Shown here one piece after another: positions 7,883 to 17,500 of a DNA stretch of 64,000 bases. Each line of letters starts with the position of its first letter. Positions within the stretch are counted from its first letter, which is position 1. Position numbers and translations under genes: made by a program. The notes under the pieces are model-generated. The model saw nothing but the letters and a program-made list of their open reading frames with translations, was not told where the DNA came from and searched no databases. Origin of the DNA: Streptomyces bungoensis (GTDB taxonomy: Bacteria; Actinomycetota; Actinomycetes; Streptomycetales; Streptomycetaceae); contig NZ_KQ948864.1 in assembly GCF_001514215.1 (NCBI RefSeq), positions 139,289-203,288 of the forward strand. Reading direction: 5' to 3'.

Positions 7883-8995
7883 CTACTTGGTCAGAGGCGC
7901 CAGCTTCGGGTCGTTGGCGTACGCCTCGGCCGCGTTCTTCTTGGTCACGATGACGGGCGTCAGGAGGTAGGCGGGGACGACCTTGGAGCCGTTGTTGTAC
8001 GACTTGGTGTCGTTGATCTTCGGCTTGTCGCCCTTCTGGAGGGCCTCGACCATGCCGATGGTCTCGGCGACGAGCTTGCGTGTGTCCTTGTTGATGGTCG
8101 AGTACTGCTCACCGGCCATGATCGACTTCACGGACTCGACCTCGGAGTCCTGACCCGTGACGACGGGGACCGGCTTGCCGGCGCCCTTCAGCGAGGTGAT
8201 GATCGCGCGGGCGAGGGTGTCGTTCGGCGACAGGACGCCGTCGAGCTTTTTCGCCCCGCCGTAGGTGGAGGTCAGCAGCGAGTCCATCCGCTGCTGTGCG
8301 TTCTCGGCCTTCCAGCCCTGGATGGCGGTCTGCTTGATGTCCTTCTGACCGGAACCGACAACGATGTCACCCTTGTCGATGAGGGGCTTGAGCACGCTCA
8401 TCGCGCCGTCGAAGAAGACCTTTGAGTTGTTGTCGTCCGGTGATCCGGAGAACAGCTCGATGGTCCACGGCCCCTTCGGCTTCTTCGCCTTCATGCCGTC
8501 GATGAGGGCCTGTCCCTGCAGCTTGCCGACCTTGAAGTTGTCGAACGCGACGTAGTAGTCGACGTCAGGGGTGTTGGTGATGAGCCGGTCGTAGGCGATG
8601 ACGGCGGCGCCCGCCTGCTTCGCCTGCGCCACCTGGGTGGAGAGCTGCGAGGCGTCGGTCGCGCCCACGACGATCACCTTCGCCCCCTTGGTGATCATGG
8701 AGGAGATCTGCGCCTGCTGGTCCGCGACGGTGGTCGAGGCACCCGCGTACTGCACGTCCGCCTTGAAGCCCGCCTTCTTCAGGCCGTTGGTGAACAGGTC
8801 GCCGGCGAGCACCCAGTTCTCCGAGGTCTTCGCAGGCAGGGCGACACCGATGAGGGAATTCGATGCGAAGCCCTTGGCGGCGGCGCCGTCCTTGCCCGTC
8901 GAGCCCTCGCGGTCGTGGGAGCACGCCGTACCCAGTGCGGTGAGCAGGGCCATGGTGCCGACCGCGGCGATGCCCCTGGTGATGACTTTGCGCAT
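7883..8995 (-). CDS. xylF: Sugar ABC transporter substrate-binding lipoprotein
   Basis: A 370-residue secreted lipoprotein: basic N-terminus, hydrophobic core and lipobox LTALGTAC, so anchored at Cys25. The mature part is a type I periplasmic-binding fold (GVALPAKTSENWVLAGDLF; GASTTVADQQAQI; ALIDGMKAKKPKGPWTIELF; GVLSPNDTLARAI) of the xylose/multiple-sugar XylF/ChvE class. It is third in an operon after the ATPase and permease genes (gap 101 bp after the permease). The facing ROK gene fits the Streptomyces xylFGH locus, so xylose is the likely ligand; other pentoses or hexoses are possible. Confidence 0.85.
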   Translation of the reverse strand: MRKVITRGIAAVGTMALLTALGTACSHDREGSTGKDGAAAKGFASNSLIGVALPAKTSENWVLAGDLFTNGLKKAGFKADVQYAGASTTVADQQAQISSMITKGAKVIVVGATDASQLSTQVAQAKQAGAAVIAYDRLITNTPDVDYYVAFDNFKVGKLQGQALIDGMKAKKPKGPWTIELFSGSPDDNNSKVFFDGAMSVLKPLIDKGDIVVGSGQKDIKQTAIQGWKAENAQQRMDSLLTSTYGGAKKLDGVLSPNDTLARAIITSLKGAGKPVPVVTGQDSEVESVKSIMAGEQYSTINKDTRKLVAETIGMVEALQKGDKPKINDTKSYNNGSKVVPAYLLTPVIVTKKNAAEAYANDPKLAPLTK

Positions 8996-9097
8996 GGTGA
9001 GTGATGCCCTTCTTGCGATGGTGCCGGAGAGTGGTACGCCGTGGAGTCGGCGCTGAGGAGCAGGCCCGACAGCCGGGCCACGAGCAGGAACGCGCGG

Positions 9098-10396
9098 TCA
9101 GCCCGCAATCGGTGCCTTGCCGGGCTCGGATGCCGCGCCCGGCGGGGCCGTCGGCGCGTCCGGTTGCTCCCGGCGGAACGGACGCATCAGCGTTCCGGTG
9201 ATCGAGAAGCGGCCCTGGCTCTTGCTGTAGACGTCGAACGCTACGGCGAGGAGAAGGACCAGGCCCTTGATGACCTGGACCATGTCGGAACCGACGCCCT
9301 CCAGTTGCAGCCCGTTGTTGAGGAGAGCCATGACGAGGCCGCCGACGATCGAGCCGCTGATGGTGCCGAGGCCGCCGGAGACGGCCGCGCCGCCGATGAA
9401 GACCGCGGCGATGGCGTCGAGCTCCCAGCTCAGGCCGTCCTGTGGTCCGGAGGCCGCGGACCGCGCCACGAAGATCATGCCGGCCAGAGCGGCCAGTACC
9501 GACATGTTCATCATGACGAAGAAGTTGACCCGCTTGAGCTTCACACCCGACAGTTCGGCCGCGCGGGCGTTGCCGCCGACGGCGTAGATGCGGCGGCCGC
9601 CGACGGTGTTGCGGGTGTAGAACGAGTATGCGAGCACCAGGGCGATCAGGATGATGCCGGAGATGGGCAGGCTGGTGCCGACGCGACCGCCGGCGAAGCG
9701 CAGGGTCGCGAAGACGATGACGGCCAGCATCACCGCCAGGCGGATCACCGTGACCCAGATCGGCGCCACATCCGCGTTCATCTCCCGCCGGGTCTGCCGC
9801 GCCCTCCACTCGCGCCACACCATGCCTGCGCAGGCGGCCAGACCGAGCAGCAGGGTCAGGTTGTTGTACCCGGTGTCCGGACCGACCTCGGGCAGGTAGC
9901 CCGCGCCGATCGTGCGGAAACCCTCGGGGACCGGCACCGTGTCGGCGTTGCCGATGTACTGGTTGCCGCCCCGGAAGAGCATCATCCCGGCGAGGGTGAC
10001 GATGAACGCGGGCACTCCCACGTACGCGACCCAGAACCCCTGCCACGCGCCGATCAGCGCACCCACGAGGAGGCCGAGCGCGATGCCGAGGGGCCATGGG
10101 AGCGAGTGCTCCTGCATCACCTTGGCGACCACGATGCCGGTGAACGCCGCGACCGAACCGACCGAGAGGTCGATGTGCCCCGCGACGATCACCATCAGCA
10201 TGCCGATGGCGAGGATCAGGATGTAGGAGTACTGGCTGACCACCGCGATGAGGTTGCCGGAGGTGAGGGTGAGGCCGCCGGTCCACGCCTGGAACAGCAG
10301 GACGATCGCCACGAGCGTGAAGATCATGCCGAACTGGCGGACGTTGGAGGTGGTGCCTCCGAAGAGGTTCTTCTGCAGGTCTTGTACGCGGCTCAT
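9098..10396 (-). CDS. xylH: Sugar ABC transporter permease
   Basis: A 432-residue integral membrane protein with about ten hydrophobic segments. The conserved loops of the ribose/xylose permease family are present: IVAGHIDLSVGSVAAFTG, the region VGGRRIYAVGGNARAAELSGV, and FIGGAAVSGGLGTISGSIVGG. It forms the membrane channel driven by the adjacent ATPase. Its ATG overlaps the ATPase stop in an ATGA arrangement (10393-10396), which points to coupled translation. The C-terminal 30 residues are a Pro/Ala-rich tail. Confidence 0.9.
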   Translation of the reverse strand: MSRVQDLQKNLFGGTTSNVRQFGMIFTLVAIVLLFQAWTGGLTLTSGNLIAVVSQYSYILILAIGMLMVIVAGHIDLSVGSVAAFTGIVVAKVMQEHSLPWPLGIALGLLVGALIGAWQGFWVAYVGVPAFIVTLAGMMLFRGGNQYIGNADTVPVPEGFRTIGAGYLPEVGPDTGYNNLTLLLGLAACAGMVWREWRARQTRREMNADVAPIWVTVIRLAVMLAVIVFATLRFAGGRVGTSLPISGIILIALVLAYSFYTRNTVGGRRIYAVGGNARAAELSGVKLKRVNFFVMMNMSVLAALAGMIFVARSAASGPQDGLSWELDAIAAVFIGGAAVSGGLGTISGSIVGGLVMALLNNGLQLEGVGSDMVQVIKGLVLLLAVAFDVYSKSQGRFSITGTLMRPFRREQPDAPTAPPGAASEPGKAPIAG

Positions 10397-11940
10397 GAGG
10401 CAGGGCTCTTCTTCTTGGCGGTCATCTTCTTCATCAGCAGTTCCGGATCGGCGTCGCGGCGTGTCACTTCACCGGTGATCGAGCCTTCGAACACCGTGTA
10501 GATGCGGTCGCACAGCCCTATCAGCTCGGGCAGCTCCGAGGAGATGACGACGACGCCCTTGCCCTGGCCGACGAGCCGCTGGATGATCCCGTAGATCTCG
10601 TACTTGGCGCCCACGTCGATGCCGCGGGTGGGCTCGTCGAGGATCAGCAGGTCCGGGTCGGTGAACATCCACTTCGCCAGGACGACCTTCTGCTGGTTTC
10701 CGCCCGAGAGCTTCGCGACCTGCTCGTCGACGCTGGGAGTCTTGATCCGCAGGCTCTTGCGGTAGTCCTCGGCGACGCGGTGCTCGCGCACCGGATCGAT
10801 CACGCCGCGCCTGGAGATCTTCGACGGTTTGGCGGCCACCATGGACGTCTTGATGTCGTCCAGCAGGTTGAGGCCGATCGACTTGCGGTCCTCACTGACG
10901 TAGGCGAGGCCGTGCCGGATGGCGTCCGCCACCGACTTCAGCTGGATCTCCTTGCCGTCCTTGAAGACCCGGCCGGACAGCCAGGTGCCGTAGGACCGGC
11001 CGAACAGGCTCATCGCAAGCTCGGTGCGCCCGGCTCCCATGAGACCGGCGAAGCCGACGATCTCGCCGCGGCGCACGTGGAAGTCCGCGCCCTTGCACAC
11101 CAGCCTTTCGTCGGAACTCGGGTGCCGCACCGTCCAGTCACGGACCTCGAAGAAGACCTCCCCGATCGCGGGAGTGTGTTCGGGAAACCGGCTGCTGAGC
11201 TCGCGGCCGACCATGCCGCGCACGATGCGGTCCTCGTTGACGCCGTCGGCTTTCACGTCAAGGCTCTCGATGGTGCGGCCGTCGCGCAGGATCGTGATGG
11301 TGTCGGCGATCGCCTCGATCTCGTTGAGCTTGTGCGAGATGATGATCGAGGTGATGCCCCGGTCCCGGAACCCGCGCAGCAGATCGAGCAGGTGCCGGGA
11401 GTCGTCCTCGTTGAGTGCCGCGGTCGGCTCGTCGAGGATGAGCAGCTGCACATCCTTCGCGAAGGCCTTGGCGATCTCCACGAGTTGTTGTTTGCCGACG
11501 CCGATGTCCTTGATCAGCGTGTCGGGGTCCTCCCGGAGGCCGACACGCTCCATCAGCTCCAGGGCCCGGCGCTGGGCGGCCTGCCAGTCGATGGCGCCAC
11601 GCCTGCGGGGTTCGTTGCCGAGGAAGATGTTCTCGGTGATCGACATGCCGGGCACCAGGGCGAGCTCCTGGTGGATGATGACGATGCCGGCCTGCTCGCT
11701 GGCCCGGATGTCACCGAACCGCACCTGTTCGCCCCGGTAGACGATCTCACCCGAGTAACTCCCGTGCGGGTGCACGCCACTCAGCACCTTCATCAGGGTG
11801 GACTTGCCCGCGCCGTTCTCTCCGCAGATCGCGTGGATCTCCCCCTCCCGTACCACCAGGTTGACGTCGGTGAGTGCCTTGACACCGGGGAAGGTCTTGG
11901 AGATCGAGCGCATTTCCAGCAGGGGCGCGACCTGCCTCAC
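10393..11940 (-). CDS. xylG: Sugar ABC transporter ATP-binding protein (two ATPase domains)
   Basis: 515 residues with two fused nucleotide-binding domains. Domain 1 has Walker A CGENGAGKS, a signature region IGVGKQQLVEIAKA and Walker B LLILDEPTAAL. Domain 2 has a degenerate P-loop (GLMGAGRTEL), the signature LSGGNQQKVVLAKW and LLILDEPTRGIDVGAK. This is the normal make-up of RbsA/XylG/MmsA proteins. I chose the GTG at 11938-11940 because it overlaps by four bases the stop of a 26-codon upstream frame that has a good ribosome site; no such site stands before the GTG itself. Confidence 0.88.
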   Translation of the reverse strand: MRQVAPLLEMRSISKTFPGVKALTDVNLVVREGEIHAICGENGAGKSTLMKVLSGVHPHGSYSGEIVYRGEQVRFGDIRASEQAGIVIIHQELALVPGMSITENIFLGNEPRRRGAIDWQAAQRRALELMERVGLREDPDTLIKDIGVGKQQLVEIAKAFAKDVQLLILDEPTAALNEDDSRHLLDLLRGFRDRGITSIIISHKLNEIEAIADTITILRDGRTIESLDVKADGVNEDRIVRGMVGRELSSRFPEHTPAIGEVFFEVRDWTVRHPSSDERLVCKGADFHVRRGEIVGFAGLMGAGRTELAMSLFGRSYGTWLSGRVFKDGKEIQLKSVADAIRHGLAYVSEDRKSIGLNLLDDIKTSMVAAKPSKISRRGVIDPVREHRVAEDYRKSLRIKTPSVDEQVAKLSGGNQQKVVLAKWMFTDPDLLILDEPTRGIDVGAKYEIYGIIQRLVGQGKGVVVISSELPELIGLCDRIYTVFEGSITGEVTRRDADPELLMKKMTAKKKSPAS

Positions 11941-12017
11941 TGGCGGAGCTCCGCACCGCGAAGGTGGTAGCCACTGCCGGGCTCCGGGACTCGGGGTATA
12001 CGGCGGTTCTTCGACAT
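11937..12017 (-). CDS. 26-residue leader ORF coupled to xylG
   Basis: ATG at 12015-12017 follows CGGAGG with a 7-base spacer, the only strong ribosome site before the ABC operon. The frame runs 26 codons (MSKNRRIPRVPEPGSGY...) to a TGA that overlaps the xylG GTG as GTGA. About 70% of third bases are G/C. It may simply deliver ribosomes to xylG, or be a regulatory leader peptide. An assembly error fusing two frames of one protein is the other explanation. Confidence 0.55.
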   Translation of the reverse strand: MSKNRRIPRVPEPGSGYHLRGAELRQ

Positions 12018-12071
12018 CAGCTTGCCTCCGATGGCGCTGCGCGATGCTTCGCGTCCGGACTGTCAGCCGGG

Positions 12072-12102
12072 AATGTAAATCCATTTGTTTTACTAGGTCA
12101 AC
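12072..12102. promoter_or_regulatory. xylG promoter with candidate ROK operator
   Basis: On the minus strand TTGACC (12096-12101) and TACATT (12072-12077) form a sigma-70-type promoter with an 18-base spacer, placed about 55 bp before the leader ORF. The plus-strand TTTACTAGGTCAAC (12089-12102) fits 12 of 14 positions of the Rok7B7 consensus TTKAMKHSSTTSAV as I remember it, and GTAAA (12075-12079)/TTTAC (12089-12093) make an inverted repeat over the promoter. Repressor binding here would block the operon. Confidence 0.5.
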
Positions 12103-12145
12103 GGCTGTGACAGTATGGTTATCCGGGCAGGAAGAGAGGGCCGGT

Positions 12146-13387
12146 GTGCGGCGCGCAGGAACGAATCTCCCCAAGGTCGGTCGCTACAACCAGGCCGTTG
12201 TACTCGACCAGATCCAGCTTGCCGACGGCATCAGCCGCGTGGAGATCGCCCAGCTCACCGGCCTGACCCCGCAGACGGTCTCCGGCATCGTGCGCCGCCT
12301 TCTGGACGAGGGCATCGTGCGTGAGGACGGCGCCAGCCGGATCTCCAGTGGAGGCAAACCCCGCACCCTCCTCAGGCTCAACGCGGACGCGGGCAACGCG
12401 GTCGGACTGCACTTCGACCCCGTCGAGCTCACCTGCACGGTGGTCGACCTCCTGGGCCGGCCGCTGGTCGTCAAGAGGCAGCCGACGCCCCTGGGGGCCG
12501 AGCCTTCCCAGGTCGTCAAGACCATGGCCGAGCTGATCGCCGACGTACTGGCCGAAGCCGGCGTCCCGCGCGGCAAGGTGCTCGGTCTCGGCCTCGCCAC
12601 GCCGGGACCCATCGACCAGGAGCGCGGCATGGTCGTCGCGCCGCCCCAGCTCGCGCACTGGACCCGGGTGCCGGTGCAGAGGATGCTCAGCGACGCCACA
12701 GACCTGCCGGTGACCCTGGACAACGACGCCACCGCTGCCGCCGTCGGCGAGCGCTGGTCCGGCGCGGGCAAGGGGGTGGCGAACTTCGCCTACTTGTTCT
12801 TCGGCACCGGCGTCGGTGGCGGCCTGGTCCTCAACCACCAGGTCTACAGGGGCGGTTCCTTCAACGCCGGGGAGTTCGGCCACTCGTCGGTGCTGCCCGA
12901 CGGCCCGGAGTGCTACTGCGGCAACCGGGGCTGCCTGGAGAGGCTCGTCAACCCCTCCGCCATCGTGGCCGAGGTTCACCGCAGGCTCGCCGCAGGGCCC
13001 GGCGGGGGGATGCTGTCGCAAGCGTTCGAGCAGGATCCGGCATCCGTGGACCACCGGGCGATCCTGCTGGCCGCCGCGGCCGGCGACCCCGTGGCCGCCG
13101 CGGTCATCGACGAGGCCGCCGAACACGTCGCCTCACTGGCGGTCAGCATCGTGAACTTCATCGACGTCGACCTCATCGTCCTCGGCGGTCACGGCATCCA
13201 GCACGTGGAGTCCCGGTTCGTCGACGCCGTGGCCTCCGCCCTGGCCACCCGACCGCTGTCCCGGGCGATCCGCGTGGTCCAGGTCGAGGCGTCTCCGCTC
13301 GGGACGGACGCCGCGGTGGTGGGCGGCGCGGCTCTGGTGCTGCACGCCACCTACTCCCCGCAGCTGTCGGCGCTGCTCGCGGACTGA
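12146..13387 (+). CDS. rok7B7: ROK-family transcriptional repressor (Rok7B7-like)
   Basis: 413 residues: an N-terminal winged helix (residues 15-60, SRVEIAQLTGLTPQTVSGIV), then a ROK sugar-kinase-like domain with DNDATAAAVGE, FFGTGVGGGLVLN and the zinc-binding signature CYCGNRGCLE (Cys256, Cys258, Cys263) near His246. The ROK fold senses sugars. Divergent placement from a xylFGH-type operon is the arrangement known for Streptomyces Rok7B7, which controls xylose uptake and affects carbon repression and antibiotic production. The GTG at 12146 follows AGAGAGGG by 7 bases. Confidence 0.85.
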   Translation: MRRAGTNLPKVGRYNQAVVLDQIQLADGISRVEIAQLTGLTPQTVSGIVRRLLDEGIVREDGASRISSGGKPRTLLRLNADAGNAVGLHFDPVELTCTVVDLLGRPLVVKRQPTPLGAEPSQVVKTMAELIADVLAEAGVPRGKVLGLGLATPGPIDQERGMVVAPPQLAHWTRVPVQRMLSDATDLPVTLDNDATAAAVGERWSGAGKGVANFAYLFFGTGVGGGLVLNHQVYRGGSFNAGEFGHSSVLPDGPECYCGNRGCLERLVNPSAIVAEVHRRLAAGPGGGMLSQAFEQDPASVDHRAILLAAAAGDPVAAAVIDEAAEHVASLAVSIVNFIDVDLIVLGGHGIQHVESRFVDAVASALATRPLSRAIRVVQVEASPLGTDAAVVGGAALVLHATYSPQLSALLAD

Positions 13388-13448
13388 TGCTCGCCGGGAG
13401 ACCCGGCGGTAAGTCGTTTTCGACTGCGATCGCGATGCCGGCCAGCCG

Positions 13449-13478
13449 TTGACGCGTCGGAAATCTCCGACGTATCGT
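13449..13478 (+). promoter_or_regulatory. Promoter with operator filling the spacer, ahead of ArsR gene
   Basis: TTGACG (13449-13454) and TATCGT (13473-13478) are separated by exactly 18 bases, and those 18 bases (13455-13472) are a perfect palindrome, CGTCGGA-AATC-TCCGACG. Transcription would start about 7 bases on, at the GTG start of the ArsR gene, giving a leaderless message. The layout suggests self-repression by the ArsR protein. Confidence 0.65.
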
Positions 13479-13484
13479 TGCGGC

Positions 13485-13802
13485 GTGCCAACCGACGTGT
13501 TCGGCGTGCTGGCGAGTCCGGTGCGCCGCAAGCTGCTGGAAAGCCTGCGTGACGGCCCGCGGGCCACGGGCGATCTGGCCCGTCTCTTTCAGCTGGGGCG
13601 CCCGGCGGTCTCCGAACACCTGGCGGTGCTGCGGTCCGCCGGCCTGGTACGCGAGGAGCCCCGCGGCAGGCAACGGTTCTACCACCTGGAACCGGCCAGG
13701 CTCGCCGAGGTCGGCGAATGGCTGCATCCGTTTGAGCACTACTGGAAGCAGCGACTGCAAACGCTGGCCGACGTACTGGACGAGGAGAACACCCATGACT
13801 GA
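13485..13802 (+). CDS. ArsR-family transcriptional regulator
   Basis: 105 residues consisting almost wholly of an ArsR winged helix: VLASPVRRKLLESLRDGPRATGDLARLF, then RPAVSEHLAVLRSAGLV as recognition helix and RQRFYHLEPARLAEVGEW as wing. No metal-binding ELCVCDL motif is present, so it belongs with the SRPBCC-linked ArsR group rather than arsenic sensors. No ribosome site precedes GTG 13485; promoter position suggests a leaderless transcript. Its end overlaps the SRPBCC gene by 8 bp, so both are co-expressed and probably under its own control. Confidence 0.85.
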   Translation: MPTDVFGVLASPVRRKLLESLRDGPRATGDLARLFQLGRPAVSEHLAVLRSAGLVREEPRGRQRFYHLEPARLAEVGEWLHPFEHYWKQRLQTLADVLDEENTHD

Positions 13803-14208
13803 GCCCACCGCGATCCACAGCGAGCAGTACCTCGCCCACCCGCCCGCCAGCGTCTGGAAAGCACTGACCGATCCCGAACTCCACGCCCGCTGGTGGGTTC
13901 CGGGGGACATCAAGCCGATCGTCGGCCACCGTTTCACCCTCGACATGGGCGACTGGGGCGTCCAGCCATGCCAGGTGACCGCAGTCGAGCCCGAGCGTCT
14001 GCTCGCCTACCGGTTCGCGGAGGGATCGCTGGACACCACCATCACCTGGCGTCTCGAGCCGGAGGGCGAGGGAACCCGTCTTCTGCTCGATCACACCGGC
14101 TTCGACCTCGACTCCCCCATGGGCAAGCATGCCTACCACGGGATGAGTGAGGGTTGGCCGCACGTCCTCGGTCGCATCGACGCGGTCCTTGACGATCCCA
14201 CTGCCTGA
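13795..14208 (+). CDS. SRPBCC (AHSA1-like) domain protein
   Basis: 137 residues with the AHSA1/START-like pattern: HPPASVWKALTDPELHARWWVPG near the N-terminus, central beta strands and a terminal helix GWPHVLGRIDAVL. These helix-grip proteins bind hydrophobic ligands. The gene overlaps the ArsR gene and is a typical partner of it. The function of such pairs is mostly unknown; a stress or small-molecule response is an inference only. Confidence 0.8.
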   Translation: MTEPTAIHSEQYLAHPPASVWKALTDPELHARWWVPGDIKPIVGHRFTLDMGDWGVQPCQVTAVEPERLLAYRFAEGSLDTTITWRLEPEGEGTRLLLDHTGFDLDSPMGKHAYHGMSEGWPHVLGRIDAVLDDPTA

Positions 14209-14518
14209 ACCTCGCACTCCAAGGCCGACTTGATGGGTGCCGGCCCCACCTGCCGGCAGGCTTGGCTGCTCACCCCTGAACCACAAGTCCTGCCCTGAGC
14301 GTGCCTGGGCCACGGTCCGTGCAACGGCGAGGGAGAACGGGCGGTGAGGTAGGCGGCGCCATCACGGCGGGCGAGTTTGCCCGCCGTGGCGGCAGCCGGT
14401 TCGCCGGCGTGCGCCCGGACGATGATGGACATCGGCGGACACACCAAGCCAGGGGAACCAGTGGCAGTGCACCTAGGACAGTCGCAGGCGGACACGGCCG
14501 GGAGACCGCACCCGGCCG

Positions 14519-14551
14519 GGCCGGTTCCCGGGCCGCGCCCCGGAACCGGCC
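14519..14551 (-). terminator. Hairpin downstream of the GH92 gene
   Basis: GGCCGGTTCC (14519-14528) pairs with GGAACCGGCC (14542-14551) around a 13-base loop, about 30 bases beyond the GH92 stop. The rest of the 14209-14582 gap between convergent genes holds nothing else I can name. Confidence 0.6.
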
Positions 14552-14582
14552 GCCGTGGTGAGCGCCTGTCGTGCGATGCCTC

Positions 14583-17500
14583 TCACTGGCCGAAGCCGTA
14601 GGTGAACAGGTGGTCGGTGCCCGACGAGCCCGTCACCGGCAGCGTGATCGACGCCACCTGCTTGGAGGGATCCAGCGGGACCTTCGTGGCGAAGACGTAG
14701 GTCTTGACGTTGTCCCGGCCCCCGCTTCCGGTGTTCCGGTAAGCCGTCGTGACGGCCGTCGTGTCACCCGCGAGCGGCTTGCTCGACCCTCCGTTGAGCG
14801 TCCAGTCCGAGAAGCCGACCGTCGCCTTCGAGGCGGTGCCGTCGGTGTAGGTGACGGTCACCGTGCCCGAGACCCCGCTGCCGTCGGTCGGCGCGTCGGT
14901 CGCCGCGCCCAGCAGACCCAGCGACGCGCCCGACGTGCCCGCCGGCATGGCGATGGTCTGGCCGGCCATCTCCAGGTTGTCCAGCTGACCGGACGACACC
15001 GCAGGCCACTTGTAGGAAACACCGTCGACCGTGAGGGTGGAGCCGCTGGTCACGCCCGCCGCCGACAGCGCGTTCTGGGAGAGTGCCCAACCGCCGCCGT
15101 CGAAGCCGCCCGAGAACTTCGCACCGTCGGGGTAGACGCCCTCGTTGGTGTCGTACGGCCACAGCGCACCGGGCTTGGCCACGGCCACGCGGAGGGTCGC
15201 CCCGCTCAGCGCCGCACCGGTGCTGTGGTCGGTCAACGCGAAGGTGACCGGGAACGTGCCCTCGTTGTCGCCCGCCGTCACGTGAACCTTCGCCTCGGCG
15301 GTGCCCGAGGCGGGCACCGTCAGGGAGCCGGACACCGTGTCCAGCGTGACGCCGGAGGGTACCGTCGCCTTCCAGTCGACCGTGACGGTCTTGGCGCCGA
15401 GGTTGGTCACGTCGAGCGTGCCGTCACCGGACGCACCCGGCTGCAGCACCAGGCCGTCGCTGGAGGGACCGGTCGCGGCCAGCACCCGGTCGCCGCCCGT
15501 GGTGTCCGACGGCGGCACCGCCGACGGGCCCGACGCCCAGGACGTGTCGGGCCGGGTGCCCAGGGTGAAGTCGACCGTGCCCGCGCCCTCGAGCTGCTGG
15601 TACGTCAGCCACGAGGTCTTCCACTCCTTGCCCTTGACGTGGAGCGACTGCACGTACGGCGCGTTCGGCGCTGCCTGCGGCGCGTTGATGCGCACCGTCC
15701 CGCCGTTGCCGAAGTCCACCTCGGCCACCGGAAAGACCGGGCTGCCCAGCACCAGGGTGTCCGCGCCCGGCGTCTCCGGATACATGCCGAGCTCGGACCA
15801 GACGTACCAAGAACTCATCGCGCCGAGGTCGTCGTTGCCGAACGAACCGACGGGAGCGTTGAAGTACAGCTTCTGCTGGGCCTCGCGGACGGCCCTCTGG
15901 GTCTTCCACGGCCGGCCCGTGTAGTCGTACTCCCAGGGGATCTCCACGCTGGGCTCGTTGCTCAGGTCGGCGTCGGTGTTGCCGGGGTCGGTGATGTCGT
16001 CGAGCAGGCTGTCCAGGAAGGACGAGTACGCCTTGGCACCGCCGCGCGCCTGGATGAGCTGTCCGAGGTTGAACGGGACCATGGGCGTGTACTGGGCGGA
16101 GGTGCCCTCCACGAAGCCGTTGGAGGTGCCCGGGGTGAAACCGCCCGCGAACTGACCGTCCTTGTTCTTGGCCTGCAGGTAGCCGGTCTGCGGGTTGAAG
16201 ACGTTCATCCAGTCCTGGGCGCGGGTGGCGAACTTCTTGTAGACGGCCGTATTGCCCAGCGACTTCGCGAAGGTGGCGAGGGCGTAGTCGGCGGAGTCGT
16301 ACTCCAGCTGCGTGGAGACCGGGCCGTAGAAGTTGCAGCAGCCGTAGCCGTTCTCGTCCAGCGGGAGGTAGCCCTTGGCGTCTCGCACCAGCTCGCCGGG
16401 GCGGTCGTTGTTCGGGACGGTGGCCTCGTGCTGCAGGGCGGCGAGCGCCTTGTCCGTGTCGAAGCCGGTCGCGCCGAAGGCGTAGGCGCCGGCGATGATG
16501 CCGGCGGCCGGGTCGCCGACCATCACGTAGCTCTCGCCGTTGTTCGAGGCCCACTTGGGCAGCAGGCCTGTCTGGTCGTAGCCGTTGAGCATCGAGGTGA
16601 CCACGTCGTCGGCGACCTTGGGCTCGACCATCGCCATCAGCTGGGTCTGGGAACGGTAGGTGTCCCAGCCGGAGTAGTTGGCGTACTGGGCCCTCTGCCC
16701 CTTGGTCAGCTTGTGGACCTGGTTGTCCATGCCCATGTACCGGCCGTTGTGGTCCGAGAAGACGTTCGGGTGCAGCAGCGCGTGATAGAGCGCGGTGTAG
16801 AACTGCACCTGCTGGTCAGGAGACCCGCCGCCGATCCGGATCTTGTTCAGCACCGCGTTCCAGGCGTCGTGGTTCGCCTGCTCGACGGCGTCGAAGTTCC
16901 AGTTCCTGATCTCGGTGGCGAGGTTGTCCGCCGCGCCTGCGTCGCTCGTGTACGAGATGCCGACCTTCGCGCTCACGGTCGGGTCCGACGAGGTGTCGAA
17001 GGTCAGATACATGCCATTCGCGCCCGTCGTGGGGGGCTGGGCCACCTTGCCGCCGGTGGACGAGCGGGACACCGCGCCCGGGCCCGGGGTTGGGTTCGGG
17101 TTCGGGGAAGGTGTGCCGGAGGCCGTGTCACCGCTCTCGTGGATCGTCGGGGACGGCCTCGCCGGGACGGTGAAGTGCTTTTCTCTCAGCGGGGCCGACC
17201 TGCGGGCCGGCGAGGTCGGCCGGATCTTGCCCGCCTTCAGCGACGTGGCACCAGGATCGATGGTGCTGCCGACCCAGGTGCCGCTCGCGGTGAACGGCTG
17301 GTCGAACTTGACGTCGAAGTGCAGCGTGTACCTGTTCTTGGCGCCGCAGAAGTGACCGCTGTCGATCGCGCCTCTGATCTCCTTGCGGTTCACGACCTGG
17401 ACGCGGGTTCCGTCCACCTGCGTGGCGCCCCCGCTCAGCTTGAACAACAGGTTCGCCTGCCGGCCCGCGGGGAAGGTGAAGGTGCCCAGGCCGGCGCGGG

